From Candidatus Cloacimonadota bacterium (GTDB taxonomy: Bacteria > Cloacimonadota > Cloacimonadia > Cloacimonadales > TCS61): DNA of 15,477 nucleotides. Made by a program: the position numbers and the translations under genes. Positions within the stretch are counted from its first letter, which is position 1, and every line of letters begins with the position of its first letter. This document shows, piece by piece, positions 1 to 7,183 of this stretch. The notes beneath the pieces were generated by a model. The model saw nothing but the letters and a program-made list of their open reading frames with translations, was not told the origin of the DNA and searched no databases. The stretch lies in assembly GCA_016931665.1 (NCBI GenBank), contig JAFGEH010000214.1, forward strand, positions 1 through 15,477. The letters are read 5' to 3'.

Positions 1-1233
1 AGAGAACAGGTTGTTCATATTAAAATAGCCTGTTTCAGGATCGTAGCCGTAAAACCAGTTCAGATTACCTTCCGTCTGCTCATAGCAACCAGGCAATTCA
101 TCCATCTCCAGATGGAAGAAGGGTTCAAAAACATCATAATTATTCCATCCGGAGCAGGTATAAAGCATCTGCCTGTTCTGAGAGTAGCCTTCCAGATCAA
201 CCTGATTATTCACGGCGTAAGTGGTATCGCCGTCAGCAAAGTAGAATTCATAAACCTGATAGTTCACGGCATAGAAATCATTGAGGAATACCGGTGGGTG
301 TACACCAATCGTATTGGCTGAATGAATTATATGGCTGCTGGCATTGATGACATCCAGTTTCAGGTCTGATAGATCCCTGATCGGCAGATTGGGGCAACGT
401 TTTTCATAGCCTGCTGAGATCTGGCAGTTGGCATATCCCAGGTGGCGATTCCAGTCATAGCTGTGTATCTGGACAGAGAATTCCCGCCTGCCGAAGATTT
501 CCCTGATCTTATTACAGAAAAGCTGGTATGCCCTGGTATAAGCATGATTGGTGTTACGGGAAGGATCGCTTAATGATTTAGTATTAGTATAACTACCCTG
601 CTCGGTCCATTTAACTTCCCGACCGGCTCCGGCAATCTGCAGGAACATGGCATCCCATTGCCGGAAGCATTCCAGGGCAATTATCGGGGATATGTAATCG
701 TCATTGGGATGAACATCCGTTATTATAACTGGATTGCTGGCTTCTGGATTGTAAACATACAGACCCCAGCCGTAATCAAAACTCCCCTGTTCGTCATCTT
801 CCGGATAAACAGGTGTACCGTTATTATCATAATAAGAATAATTCAGTTGTTCCCGCAACAGATAATAGGTTCGGTTCGTATCAAGATCATGAAATTCTAC
901 AATTTCATAGGGGAACCCGCTGGAATTCAGCAGAAGTTCGGCCATCACATATTCTCCTGCCAGAAACTGCGTGACAATATCTTCCCAGGACTGCAGCTGA
1001 TCAGTACCTGCCACTATGAAATCCCCGAAGCCAGTCATCTGCCGGTCGTAAGGGGCATAAAGATTGTAATTCGCCTGAGCTATCCCTTCACTGACATGGC
1101 TGATCCAGTTATCGTAGGAACAGTTATCTGCTGTGCCGATCAGAAAATCCGTAAATGATGCCGTTTCAACTACCAGGGCTGCTACCGGAAAAAATATAAA
1201 TATCATGATAGAAATTAAAAGAAGAAATTTCAT
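1..1233 (-). CDS. Secreted protein, possibly M14 metallocarboxypeptidase-like (C-terminus off the window)
   Basis: The reverse strand is open for 411 codons from ATG at 1233-1231 to the window edge, so the C-terminus is missing. Residues 1-24 form a signal peptide (K2, a hydrophobic core, then PVAA). I do not recognise the family with certainty. H175-P-N-D178-D-Y-I-S182 followed by an amphipathic helix resembles the HxxE zinc motif of M14 carboxypeptidases, but with Asp in place of Glu. D223-P-S-R-N227 could be the substrate-binding Asn-Arg region. H257-S-Y259 resembles the third zinc ligand motif (HSY). The 82-residue gap between the two His motifs is close to short M14 members, from memory. 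The product is inferred to be exported and might act on peptides. The gene diverges from the 1585-6777 operon. Its start sits behind a G10 tract. Confidence in the gene is high, and in the peptidase reading low. Confidence 0.85.
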   Translation of the reverse strand, partial: MKFLLLISIMIFIFFPVAALVVETASFTDFLIGTADNCSYDNWISHVSEGIAQANYNLYAPYDRQMTGFGDFIVAGTDQLQSWEDIVTQFLAGEYVMAELLLNSSGFPYEIVEFHDLDTNRTYYLLREQLNYSYYDNNGTPVYPEDDEQGSFDYGWGLYVYNPEASNPVIITDVHPNDDYISPIIALECFRQWDAMFLQIAGAGREVKWTEQGSYTNTKSLSDPSRNTNHAYTRAYQLFCNKIREIFGRREFSVQIHSYDWNRHLGYANCQISAGYEKRCPNLPIRDLSDLKLDVINASSHIIHSANTIGVHPPVFLNDFYAVNYQVYEFYFADGDTTYAVNNQVDLEGYSQNRQMLYTCSGWNNYDVFEPFFHLEMDELPGCYEQTEGNLNWFYGYDPETGYFNMNNLFS

Positions 1234-1584
1234 ACTCCCCCCCCCCAATATCCTTGATAATTAAAGGACCCGGACTCAGGTTTTTAGTCAAATGAAATCT
1301 TACCGTTTCAGTAATTTAATGAACTAATGAATTAACAAAATAATTTATGATTTTATGATTGAATTAATTTGGCAGATAACCACATCATTCACTTAAAAAA
1401 TAGATTGACAATTTATACTGACAGATTACTCGGTGACTGTGTACTCAGTAATAATAAGGTGAATTTTGTGGTGGATTTGGCTAAATTGAGGAGAGAAATT
1501 AATATTGACAATAAAAAAGGATGTAAGTTTTTGATGAGCCTTAAAAATATAAGCTGAATTAGTCTGATACAAAAGGAGAAGTGT
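1234..1584. other. AT-rich divergent intergenic region, no gene recognised
   Basis: This 351-bp spacer lies between two genes reading outward, so it should carry promoters in both directions. It is strongly AT-rich, especially about 1300-1380. Two TTGACA hexamers occur on the plus strand (1405-1410 and 1505-1510), but neither has an acceptable -10 box at 16-19 bases. A TATAAG at 1548-1553 lacks a -35 partner. A 62-codon open frame (1369-1557) would start at TTG without a ribosome binding site and is not credited. No convincing hairpin or riboswitch was seen. Confidence 0.6.
1235..1246 (-). promoter_or_regulatory. Ribosome binding site made of a G10 homopolymer
   Basis: Read on the minus strand, ten consecutive G (C1237-C1246 on the plus strand) followed by AG and one T precede the ATG at 1233. 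The run can pair with the anti-Shine-Dalgarno sequence in several registers. Gain or loss of a G by slippage would change spacing and strength without touching the reading frame. A sequencing or assembly error in the homopolymer length is also possible. Confidence 0.6.
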
Positions 1585-4569
1585 ATGAAGTCTAGCCAGT
1601 TCAAAACAGGCTTAGTCCTGATTTTGCTGGTTTCCAGCTTCATTCTGATCCCGGTTTCTGCCGGGGCAGCCCTCAATCAAACCGATTTCATTGTTGATAA
1701 CCTGCAGGTGCACGATATCCCTTATGACGATGGCTCGGGTTTAATGTTGAGCTGGAAACCTTTACCCAAGGAAAGAAGGATCATAGAGTACCGCGTATAT
1801 CGCGGTATCACGCCTGATTCGCTTTTCTATATCGGCCGCATAGATGTCAATGTCAAGACCGGAGTTCCCGGTGATGAAATGTATTTTTATGATATTGATT
1901 TCAATTATTTTATGGATACCCAGGCTCCGGCCAGGCTGAAGAGGGAAAAACAGCAGCCCAAGGAAAGTCCCTTATATCAGCGCTATCCCCGGGACGCCAG
2001 AATTACCGGCCCTCAGCTGAAGCATTATGATATACTGGGTGTTATATCTGAAAAAGATTACTACTATAAAAATCAGCGTTTCGATAAACACGCTGAAGAT
2101 GACACAACTACCTATGCCGGGCTTAAAGTTCGCAATTTCAGTCAGATGGCTAAAAAGCTGATTACCGACCATGAATATTATTATACAGTTCTGGCTGTCA
2201 GTGAATCCCGCAAATACTATCCACACTGTGAACCGGTTATCGGTATTCCCCGCGAGAATGCCCCGGAAAAGACAAAAAATCTCTTCCCGGTATATGTACA
2301 AGATCTGAACAGGCTGCAATTTGAATGGTCACTTCCCACCTTTGCTGATGATATCTACTATCATAATATTTACATCCTTAATCGTCAGGACATTGAAACC
2401 TTCAATAATTATATTCGGGAATTACAGGAATTAGAGGTCAATGATATTGCCCGGAAAGCGGATTCGACTCTGACAGCGCTGACACCCCAATACTCTAATC
2501 CTGCTCAGTTGATCTACCGCCGATATTCCGGGTATCCCTATACTCCATCCAGAACTGTTTCAGTTGATGTAACCGATAACAGGATAATTGGACCCAAGGT
2601 TTACAAGAATCTGTTTACAGGCGAAGAGACTACCGTGGATGTTCCCTTTCAGACTGATCAATTTGAGGACTATTATTTTGTTTTCTCACTGTATGATGCC
2701 GCCCGTTATGAAACTTTCTCAGACCCGGTTCCAGCCGAAGTAATAACTTCAGACCAACTGCCGGAATTACCCGAGTTCGAAATTCAGGACCGCAAAGATG
2801 ACAAGGGAGATTACAATATAGTCCGTTGGGGTAAGCCGGTTGTCTATCTTACCAATTCCAGTTACCTGAACGAGAAAAAAACACGGCTGCTGATTAATTA
2901 TGAATACAACACCAATGAAAATTATAAGATACGCAGCATCTATTTCCGAGTTTTTGATGAGAATGGCAATGAGATCAAACTTATCAATGAATTTTACCAG
3001 GATCTTAAAATATCCGTCAAAATACCTGAAAATACTGTATTACTCAATTTTGAGATGACCTTCAAGTGCAGTAATCCTCTTCCGGAAGACTATGTCATCC
3101 GCCAGCAGTTATATCTGGATGAAATAACCAATTCACTGCTGCCCGATAAGGTATATCTGGGGAATGAAGACTTGAAGGCTAATGAATATTACATTTATAA
3201 AAGAAATTACACGGATGAGGAATTCAGGTTATCCAAAAAAGTTGCCGGCACTTACCGGGAACTCGATGATAACATCCGATATGAAAATGCCCATTTCAAA
3301 CTGGTAAAGGAATTTGATGCAGATAAACAGCTCTATCTGGTTTCCCCTTCTTTTTCAGTCAAAATGGACTCCACTGGCGAAAATAGTATCGGTTCTTATC
3401 TTTACCGAGACCTCCAGGAAGACAGGTTGAAAAGTTACGAAAAAAGCCTGCTTGAGTATAAAACCAGTCTGGATACATTGATTACTGAAGAAGAAATTGC
3501 ACAGGCCGAAAGTGCTGTGGAATACTATCAGAATCAGATAGATCAGATCAGTAACAACCCTATCCTGCAGCAGGCGGAAAGCTATGGATCGGATAGAGCC
3601 CGTATCAGGTATTTGGACAAGGTTCGTCATTATGCAAAGAACTCTTTTGAGTATAAAATAGTTAAGAGCAATGGCAAGGGATATTTCTCCGAATCAACGA
3701 TCCATGTTCGTGAAAAACCCATTGCTCTTACTCCTGATAACGTCTACGTTGCTCATTTGAACGGCCTTGGTAAAGATCATTTCTTCCCGCGTTCCAACTG
3801 GTTCAAGATGCAGATGCTGCCGGCCCTGATCGCATCGCTGATCTTCGGGATATTAGTCTATGTGATGATCAAGAAAGCCAAACAGGGTCATGACCTTTAT
3901 ATCAGACCTATCGCCGGCATTCAGGAGATCGACAATGCCATCGGCCGGGCTACAGAAATGGGGAAACCCATTCTGTTCGTTCCCGGCTTATCCAGTATTG
4001 GTGATGTAGCAACCCTAGCCGGCCTGGCCATATTAAGCAGGGTAGCCAAGAAAGCAGCGGAATATGATACCCGGATCCTGGTCCCGGTAAGAGACTATAT
4101 CGTCCTGCCGATCGCCCAGGAAATAGTTAAAGAAGCACACTATGAAGCAGGCCGGCCCGACAGCTATGACCGCAACAGCGTCTTCTTCATTACCGATGCC
4201 CAGTTTGCTTTCGTGGCGGGAGTAAATGGTATCATGATCAGGGAAAAAACAGCCACCAACTTCTATATGGGCATGTTCTGGGCTGAAGCGCTGTTAATGA
4301 CGGAGACGGGAAGTTCAACCGGTGCCATTCAGATCTCCGGCACTGATGCCGTTACTCAGATACCGTTCTTTATTACCACCTGTGATTATACACTGATCGG
4401 GGAAGAGCTCTATGCTGCTTCCGCTTACCTGGCACGTGAACCCCTGCAGCTTGGCTCCCTGAAAGCTGTTGATTATTTCAAATTACTGATCTTAATATTC
4501 GTTATCTCGGGTACTCTTCTTTCAACCGTTCACCTTACCTTCCTCATCAATTCCTTCCCCGAGAAATAG
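1585..4569 (+). CDS. Large membrane-anchored protein: signal peptide, FN3-like ectodomain, transmembrane helix, DUF6754-like C-terminal domain
   Basis: 994 aa; ATG at 1585 behind AAAAGGAGAA. Residues 1-29 are a signal peptide ending in an AxA-like site (S25-A-G-A-A29). The next roughly 710 residues are extracytoplasmic, rich in Tyr, Asp and Asn, with fibronectin-III-like stretches near 33-105, 227-265 and 389-470, each with a conserved Trp (for example L-S-W). A charged helical, possibly coiled-coil segment lies at about 604-665. A transmembrane helix (745-762) is followed by K763-K-A-K, placing the next part in the cytoplasm by the positive-inside rule. Residues about 770-955 form a compact alpha/beta domain that I associate, from memory, with DUF6754. 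A last hydrophobic helix is at 963-988. It is the first gene of a four-gene operon, 8 bp from the next. The function is unknown; it may be a surface-exposed scaffold or receptor of a membrane complex. Confidence 0.9.
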   Translation: MKSSQFKTGLVLILLVSSFILIPVSAGAALNQTDFIVDNLQVHDIPYDDGSGLMLSWKPLPKERRIIEYRVYRGITPDSLFYIGRIDVNVKTGVPGDEMYFYDIDFNYFMDTQAPARLKREKQQPKESPLYQRYPRDARITGPQLKHYDILGVISEKDYYYKNQRFDKHAEDDTTTYAGLKVRNFSQMAKKLITDHEYYYTVLAVSESRKYYPHCEPVIGIPRENAPEKTKNLFPVYVQDLNRLQFEWSLPTFADDIYYHNIYILNRQDIETFNNYIRELQELEVNDIARKADSTLTALTPQYSNPAQLIYRRYSGYPYTPSRTVSVDVTDNRIIGPKVYKNLFTGEETTVDVPFQTDQFEDYYFVFSLYDAARYETFSDPVPAEVITSDQLPELPEFEIQDRKDDKGDYNIVRWGKPVVYLTNSSYLNEKKTRLLINYEYNTNENYKIRSIYFRVFDENGNEIKLINEFYQDLKISVKIPENTVLLNFEMTFKCSNPLPEDYVIRQQLYLDEITNSLLPDKVYLGNEDLKANEYYIYKRNYTDEEFRLSKKVAGTYRELDDNIRYENAHFKLVKEFDADKQLYLVSPSFSVKMDSTGENSIGSYLYRDLQEDRLKSYEKSLLEYKTSLDTLITEEEIAQAESAVEYYQNQIDQISNNPILQQAESYGSDRARIRYLDKVRHYAKNSFEYKIVKSNGKGYFSESTIHVREKPIALTPDNVYVAHLNGLGKDHFFPRSNWFKMQMLPALIASLIFGILVYVMIKKAKQGHDLYIRPIAGIQEIDNAIGRATEMGKPILFVPGLSSIGDVATLAGLAILSRVAKKAAEYDTRILVPVRDYIVLPIAQEIVKEAHYEAGRPDSYDRNSVFFITDAQFAFVAGVNGIMIREKTATNFYMGMFWAEALLMTETGSSTGAIQISGTDAVTQIPFFITTCDYTLIGEELYAASAYLAREPLQLGSLKAVDYFKLLILIFVISGTLLSTVHLTFLINSFPEK

Positions 4570-4577
4570 GAGGCTGA

Positions 4578-5201
4578 ATGAAAAGACAAATACCATTAAT
4601 AATTGTTATCGGCCTGGGTTTTGTTTTCGTAGCACACACCTTCATCCCGGCTAAAATATCGGTTGATTTCTATGAATGGTGGCAAACCTGGTCCAAAGCA
4701 ATTTCACCCTTTGCTGTTGTTCTCGGGGTCATGAGTCTGTTCATGGTCCACTCTACCAAGATTACCCGTAAAGTCTCCAACTGGCAATATAGTGCAGTTA
4801 CTCTGGGATCTCTGGCAATAACTTCCCTGATCGGCTTTGTCTGGGGTACTCAGGAAGGCACACCTTTCATGTGGCTGTTCAAGAATATCCAGATGCCCAT
4901 GGGCGCAACCATGTTCTCCCTGTTGGCCTTTCACATTGCCTCTGCCGCTTACAAGGCTTTCCGGGCCCGTTCTCTGGAAGCCACTGTTCTGCTGCTGGCT
5001 GCCTGTATCGTCATGCTGGGGCAGGTTCCGCTGGGTTCTCAGATTTCCAAATGGATTCCGGAAACCTCCCAGTGGATCCTCAATGTGCCCAACCTGGCGG
5101 CAAAAAGAGCGATTGCCCTCGGTGTTGGCTTGGGCATGACGGCTACTTCTCTGAAAATACTACTGGGAATTGAGCGTACCTACCTGGGTGGAGGTGACTA
5201 G
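4578..5201 (+). CDS. Polytopic membrane protein of unknown function, about six helices (operon gene 2)
   Basis: 207 aa; the start is set by TAGGAGGCTGA just before ATG 4578, and the Shine-Dalgarno overlaps the stop of the previous gene. About six hydrophobic helices are visible near residues 5-24, 41-58, 71-90, 105-125, 134-152 and 177-197. The first loop (25-40) is aromatic (Y32, W34, W35, W38). Basic residues K61, R64 and K65 and the stretch K126-R131 suggest cytoplasmic loops. No transporter signature, nucleotide-binding motif or paired charged residues inside helices were seen. It ends in a GGGD tail whose codons also form the ribosome binding site of gene 3. Its place between two anchored proteins with globular domains suggests a structural membrane subunit of the same complex. 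No family name is offered. Confidence 0.88.
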   Translation: MKRQIPLIIVIGLGFVFVAHTFIPAKISVDFYEWWQTWSKAISPFAVVLGVMSLFMVHSTKITRKVSNWQYSAVTLGSLAITSLIGFVWGTQEGTPFMWLFKNIQMPMGATMFSLLAFHIASAAYKAFRARSLEATVLLLAACIVMLGQVPLGSQISKWIPETSQWILNVPNLAAKRAIALGVGLGMTATSLKILLGIERTYLGGGD

Positions 5202-5202
5202 A

Positions 5203-6165
5203 ATGAGCGAGAAAATGAATTTCTTTGAGAGACTGCAAGCCCTGGATCGTCGCTGGATTTACCTGGTGGTTTTACTGGCTATCATGGTTCCCCTTGTCAT
5301 TCCCTTCAATTCAAAAACCTATGTCACTGAACCAAGTGAAAATGTTTACAAAAAGATTGATTCCTTCACCGGCAGAACAGACCGGGCTATTCTGATGTGC
5401 TTCTCCCATGATGCATCAACCATGGCTGAATTATTCCCGATGGAAGTAGCTATCCTTCGTCACTGCTTCGAGCGGAAAATTCAGGTGCTGACCATCTGCT
5501 TCATGCCTCAGGCCAAACCACTGATGGATTATGCCATCAATACTGCCAAAGAAGACTACAACGTCCAATCCGGTATTGACTATCTGAACCTTGGATATAA
5601 GCCTTACGGGCTCTTCCTGCCTATTATGCTGGGCATGGGCGATGATATTGCCAAAGCGGTCGAGACCGATGATCAGGGTCGCAAAGTGGACAACCTGCCG
5701 ATCATGAAGGAATTGAGTAATTACAACGAATTGAACCTGGTAATCGATTTTGCCGCTTCCGCTGCCGTTTACTCCTGGATTATATATGCCAGAGCCAGAT
5801 TCGGTGCCAATGTGGCAGCCGGTATTACTGCAGTTATGGCTGCCGACAACTATCCTTATCTGCAGACCGGCCAGTTGACCGGTATGCTGAGCGGCTTGAA
5901 AGGAGCTGCTGAATATGAAAAAATGGTGGATGTTTTCGCCATGCATAAAGATGAATATGGCAATCCGGATCCCAGAGAATTCAGCAAGGAAGTGATCAAA
6001 AATACCTGGATCAAGATGTCCGATATCAAAGAACGCAGGTACAAAACTGCCCGTATCGGTATGAACGCTCAGACTGTGGCTCATATCATGATTATATTCT
6101 TTATCATCATCGGAAACATCGGATATTTCGTGACCAGAGCTAAAAAGAAAGTGACCGCGGAATAG
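5203..6165 (+). CDS. Bitopic membrane protein with a globular domain between two helices (operon gene 3)
   Basis: 320 aa. ATG 5203 is chosen because GGAGGTGACTAGA lies right before it; an in-frame upstream TTG at 5170 would run into gene 2 and has no ribosome binding site. A transmembrane helix (18-35) follows basic R16-R17, and a second (291-311) precedes R312-A-K-K-K, so both ends should be cytoplasmic and residues about 36-290 outside. The middle is an alpha/beta domain with beta strands R61-A-I-L-M-C and Q94-V-L-T-I-C and helix-rich stretches at 185-200 and 225-245. Parts resemble the C-terminal domain of the first operon gene: a Pro followed by a nine-residue helix to Ala, then Tyr and Gly (here P106, A115, Y119, G124), and P218, T222, A235-A236. 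No catalytic motif is recognised. Gene 2 ends one base before it. Confidence 0.88.
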   Translation: MSEKMNFFERLQALDRRWIYLVVLLAIMVPLVIPFNSKTYVTEPSENVYKKIDSFTGRTDRAILMCFSHDASTMAELFPMEVAILRHCFERKIQVLTICFMPQAKPLMDYAINTAKEDYNVQSGIDYLNLGYKPYGLFLPIMLGMGDDIAKAVETDDQGRKVDNLPIMKELSNYNELNLVIDFAASAAVYSWIIYARARFGANVAAGITAVMAADNYPYLQTGQLTGMLSGLKGAAEYEKMVDVFAMHKDEYGNPDPREFSKEVIKNTWIKMSDIKERRYKTARIGMNAQTVAHIMIIFFIIIGNIGYFVTRAKKKVTAE

Positions 6166-6174
6166 GAGGGAAAA

Positions 6175-6777
6175 ATGACATTTGAATTTATTAGCAATAC
6201 AGTGGCAGCTTTTCTTACCCTGTGTATATTCTCGTTTTTATACAAGGACAATCCCTTCTATAAATTCGCTGAATCACTCTTTGTTGGTGTATCAATGGGC
6301 TATGCCATCCCACTTGTTTATGAAAATGCCTTTATACCTTTCGTATACCGGCCTATATTTGTGGAGCATAATTTTCTGATCATCATCCCTTCCATCATGG
6401 GTGCTCTTTATATTTTCCGCTTCACCAGAAATTTGAGCTGGTTATCACGTTACCCGATTGTCTTCGGAATGGCTATTGTAGGTATGGGAGTTCCCATGTC
6501 CATGCACGGCTCTGTGCTGGTTCAGATGCGCAGTGCCATGCTTCCGCTGGACAACCTTAATACTATCCTTATCTTTATCGGGACGGTAACCATTCTCATG
6601 TATTTCTTTTTCTCCAAGGAACATCGGGGGCTTTACGGCAAAATCACCAATATCGGCGTCTGGTTCATGATGATAGGATTCGGTGCTTCCTTCGGCTACA
6701 CAGTGATGGCCCGTATTTCACTGCTGATAGGCAGGATCCAGTTCCTGCTGGATGACTGGCTGGGAATAATGAGATAA
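6175..6777 (+). CDS. Polytopic membrane protein of unknown function, about six helices (operon gene 4)
   Basis: 200 aa; ATG 6175 behind TAGGAGGGAAAA, 9 bp after gene 3. About six hydrophobic helices lie near residues 7-23, 33-49, 64-82, 94-112, 128-146 and 158-178, followed by a short amphipathic C-terminal tail (181-200). Gly and Met are common in helices four and six (for example G98-M-A-I-V-G-M-G-V), which suits tight helix packing. Basic clusters at F81-R-F-T-R85 and around K148-R151 mark likely cytoplasmic loops. It matches gene 2 in size and helix count, but no clear sequence similarity was seen by eye. It is the last gene before a strong terminator. It is probably a membrane subunit of the same assembly; the function is unknown. 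Confidence 0.88.
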   Translation: MTFEFISNTVAAFLTLCIFSFLYKDNPFYKFAESLFVGVSMGYAIPLVYENAFIPFVYRPIFVEHNFLIIIPSIMGALYIFRFTRNLSWLSRYPIVFGMAIVGMGVPMSMHGSVLVQMRSAMLPLDNLNTILIFIGTVTILMYFFFSKEHRGLYGKITNIGVWFMMIGFGASFGYTVMARISLLIGRIQFLLDDWLGIMR

Positions 6778-6793
6778 GCAGGCTGATTTCATT

Positions 6794-6824
6794 GAAAAGC
6801 CCTGCGCAAGCAGGGCTTTTCTTC
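6794..6824 (+). terminator. Intrinsic terminator closing the four-gene membrane operon
   Basis: A perfect 12-bp stem GAAAAGCCCTGC / GCAGGGCTTTTC (6794-6805 and 6810-6821) closes on a GCAA loop of the stable GNRA type. It starts 17 bases after the stop of operon gene 4. The T residues are mostly inside the 3' arm (TTTT at 6817-6820, then CTTC). The A-run on the other arm means it could also work on the opposite strand, but no minus-strand gene ends here. Confidence 0.85.
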
Positions 6825-6868
6825 TATCAGTCCCGATAAGGACAAATGTCATCTTCTGTTTTCTGATT

Positions 6869-6891
6869 ATTTGAATATTCATATTTCAAAT
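6869..6891. repeat. Short inverted repeat upstream of the small gene
   Basis: ATTTGAA (6869-6875) and TTCAAAT (6885-6891) are perfect inverted arms around a nine-base AT-rich centre. The repeat lies immediately upstream of the AGGAGG of the gene starting at 6911. It could be an operator or a weak hairpin near the ribosome binding site. In such AT-rich DNA a 7-bp repeat can also arise by chance. Confidence 0.3.
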
Positions 6892-6910
6892 TTATGATGA
6901 GGAGGAATAA

Positions 6911-7183
6911 GTGAGACCAATTGAAAGGAAAGTCCTGTCTCAGATTAAAGAAAATGGTTTAACACAGGATCAGATTCTGGAAATTATAGACAGAACATCA
7001 ACGCAGGAAATGAAAAAAAGTTTTCCCGATGATTGCCTGTTCCAGAGCGATAAATATTTTACCCGTATCATCATTGACACCCTGCTTCGTCTTAAACTGA
7101 TCAGGCAGGAGAACGACAGATTCTTTAAAGCTGAGAAAAAGAAGGTAGAAGAAAATCAGTCGATTGCCTCTTCCGACCATTGA
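6911..7183 (+). CDS. Small protein of unknown function, possibly winged-helix-like
   Basis: 90 aa starting at GTG 6911, chosen because a strong AGGAGG (6900-6905) is spaced five bases before it and no in-frame ATG is better placed. The protein is mostly helical and highly charged, with no signal peptide or membrane helix. Residues 57-77 (TLLRLKLIR, then a charged turn and F-F-K) resemble the last helix and wing of a winged-helix fold, but that is a weak reading. The C-terminus K75-E80 and the polar tail look disordered. The last 28 bp overlap the 3' end of the RNA methyltransferase gene on the other strand. A terminator separates it from the membrane operon, so it is probably transcribed alone. 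No family is recognised. Confidence 0.7.
   Translation: MRPIERKVLSQIKENGLTQDQILEIIDRTSTQEMKKSFPDDCLFQSDKYFTRIIIDTLLRLKLIRQENDRFFKAEKKKVEENQSIASSDH

Noticed and set aside
658..1158. A 166-codon plus-strand open frame opposite the secreted protein gene
   Set aside because: It is antisense to a complete minus-strand frame of 411 codons that has a signal peptide and coherent composition; its own translation is Ile-rich and has no ribosome binding site.
1405..1510. Two perfect TTGACA boxes as promoters for the membrane operon
   Set aside because: Neither has a TATAAT-like box at 16-19 bases; the TATAAG at 1548 is 37 bases from the nearer one.
1369..1557. A 62-codon frame starting at TTG in the divergent spacer
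   Set aside because: No Shine-Dalgarno, a rare start codon, AT-rich spacer DNA, and a product without recognisable features.
4837..5173. Two 100-codon plus-strand frames inside operon gene 2
   Set aside because: They overlap a membrane protein gene in other frames, are rich in Cys, Pro, Trp and His, and lack ribosome binding sites.
5431..6084. A 217-codon minus-strand frame opposite operon gene 3
   Set aside because: The plus-strand gene has a strong ribosome binding site, operon spacing and clear membrane helices; the reverse frame is His- and Ser-rich with no start signal.
6871..6898. TTGAAT-N16-TATGAT as a promoter for the small gene
   Set aside because: Transcription would begin about 6905, inside or after the AGGAGG, so the strong ribosome binding site would be lost.
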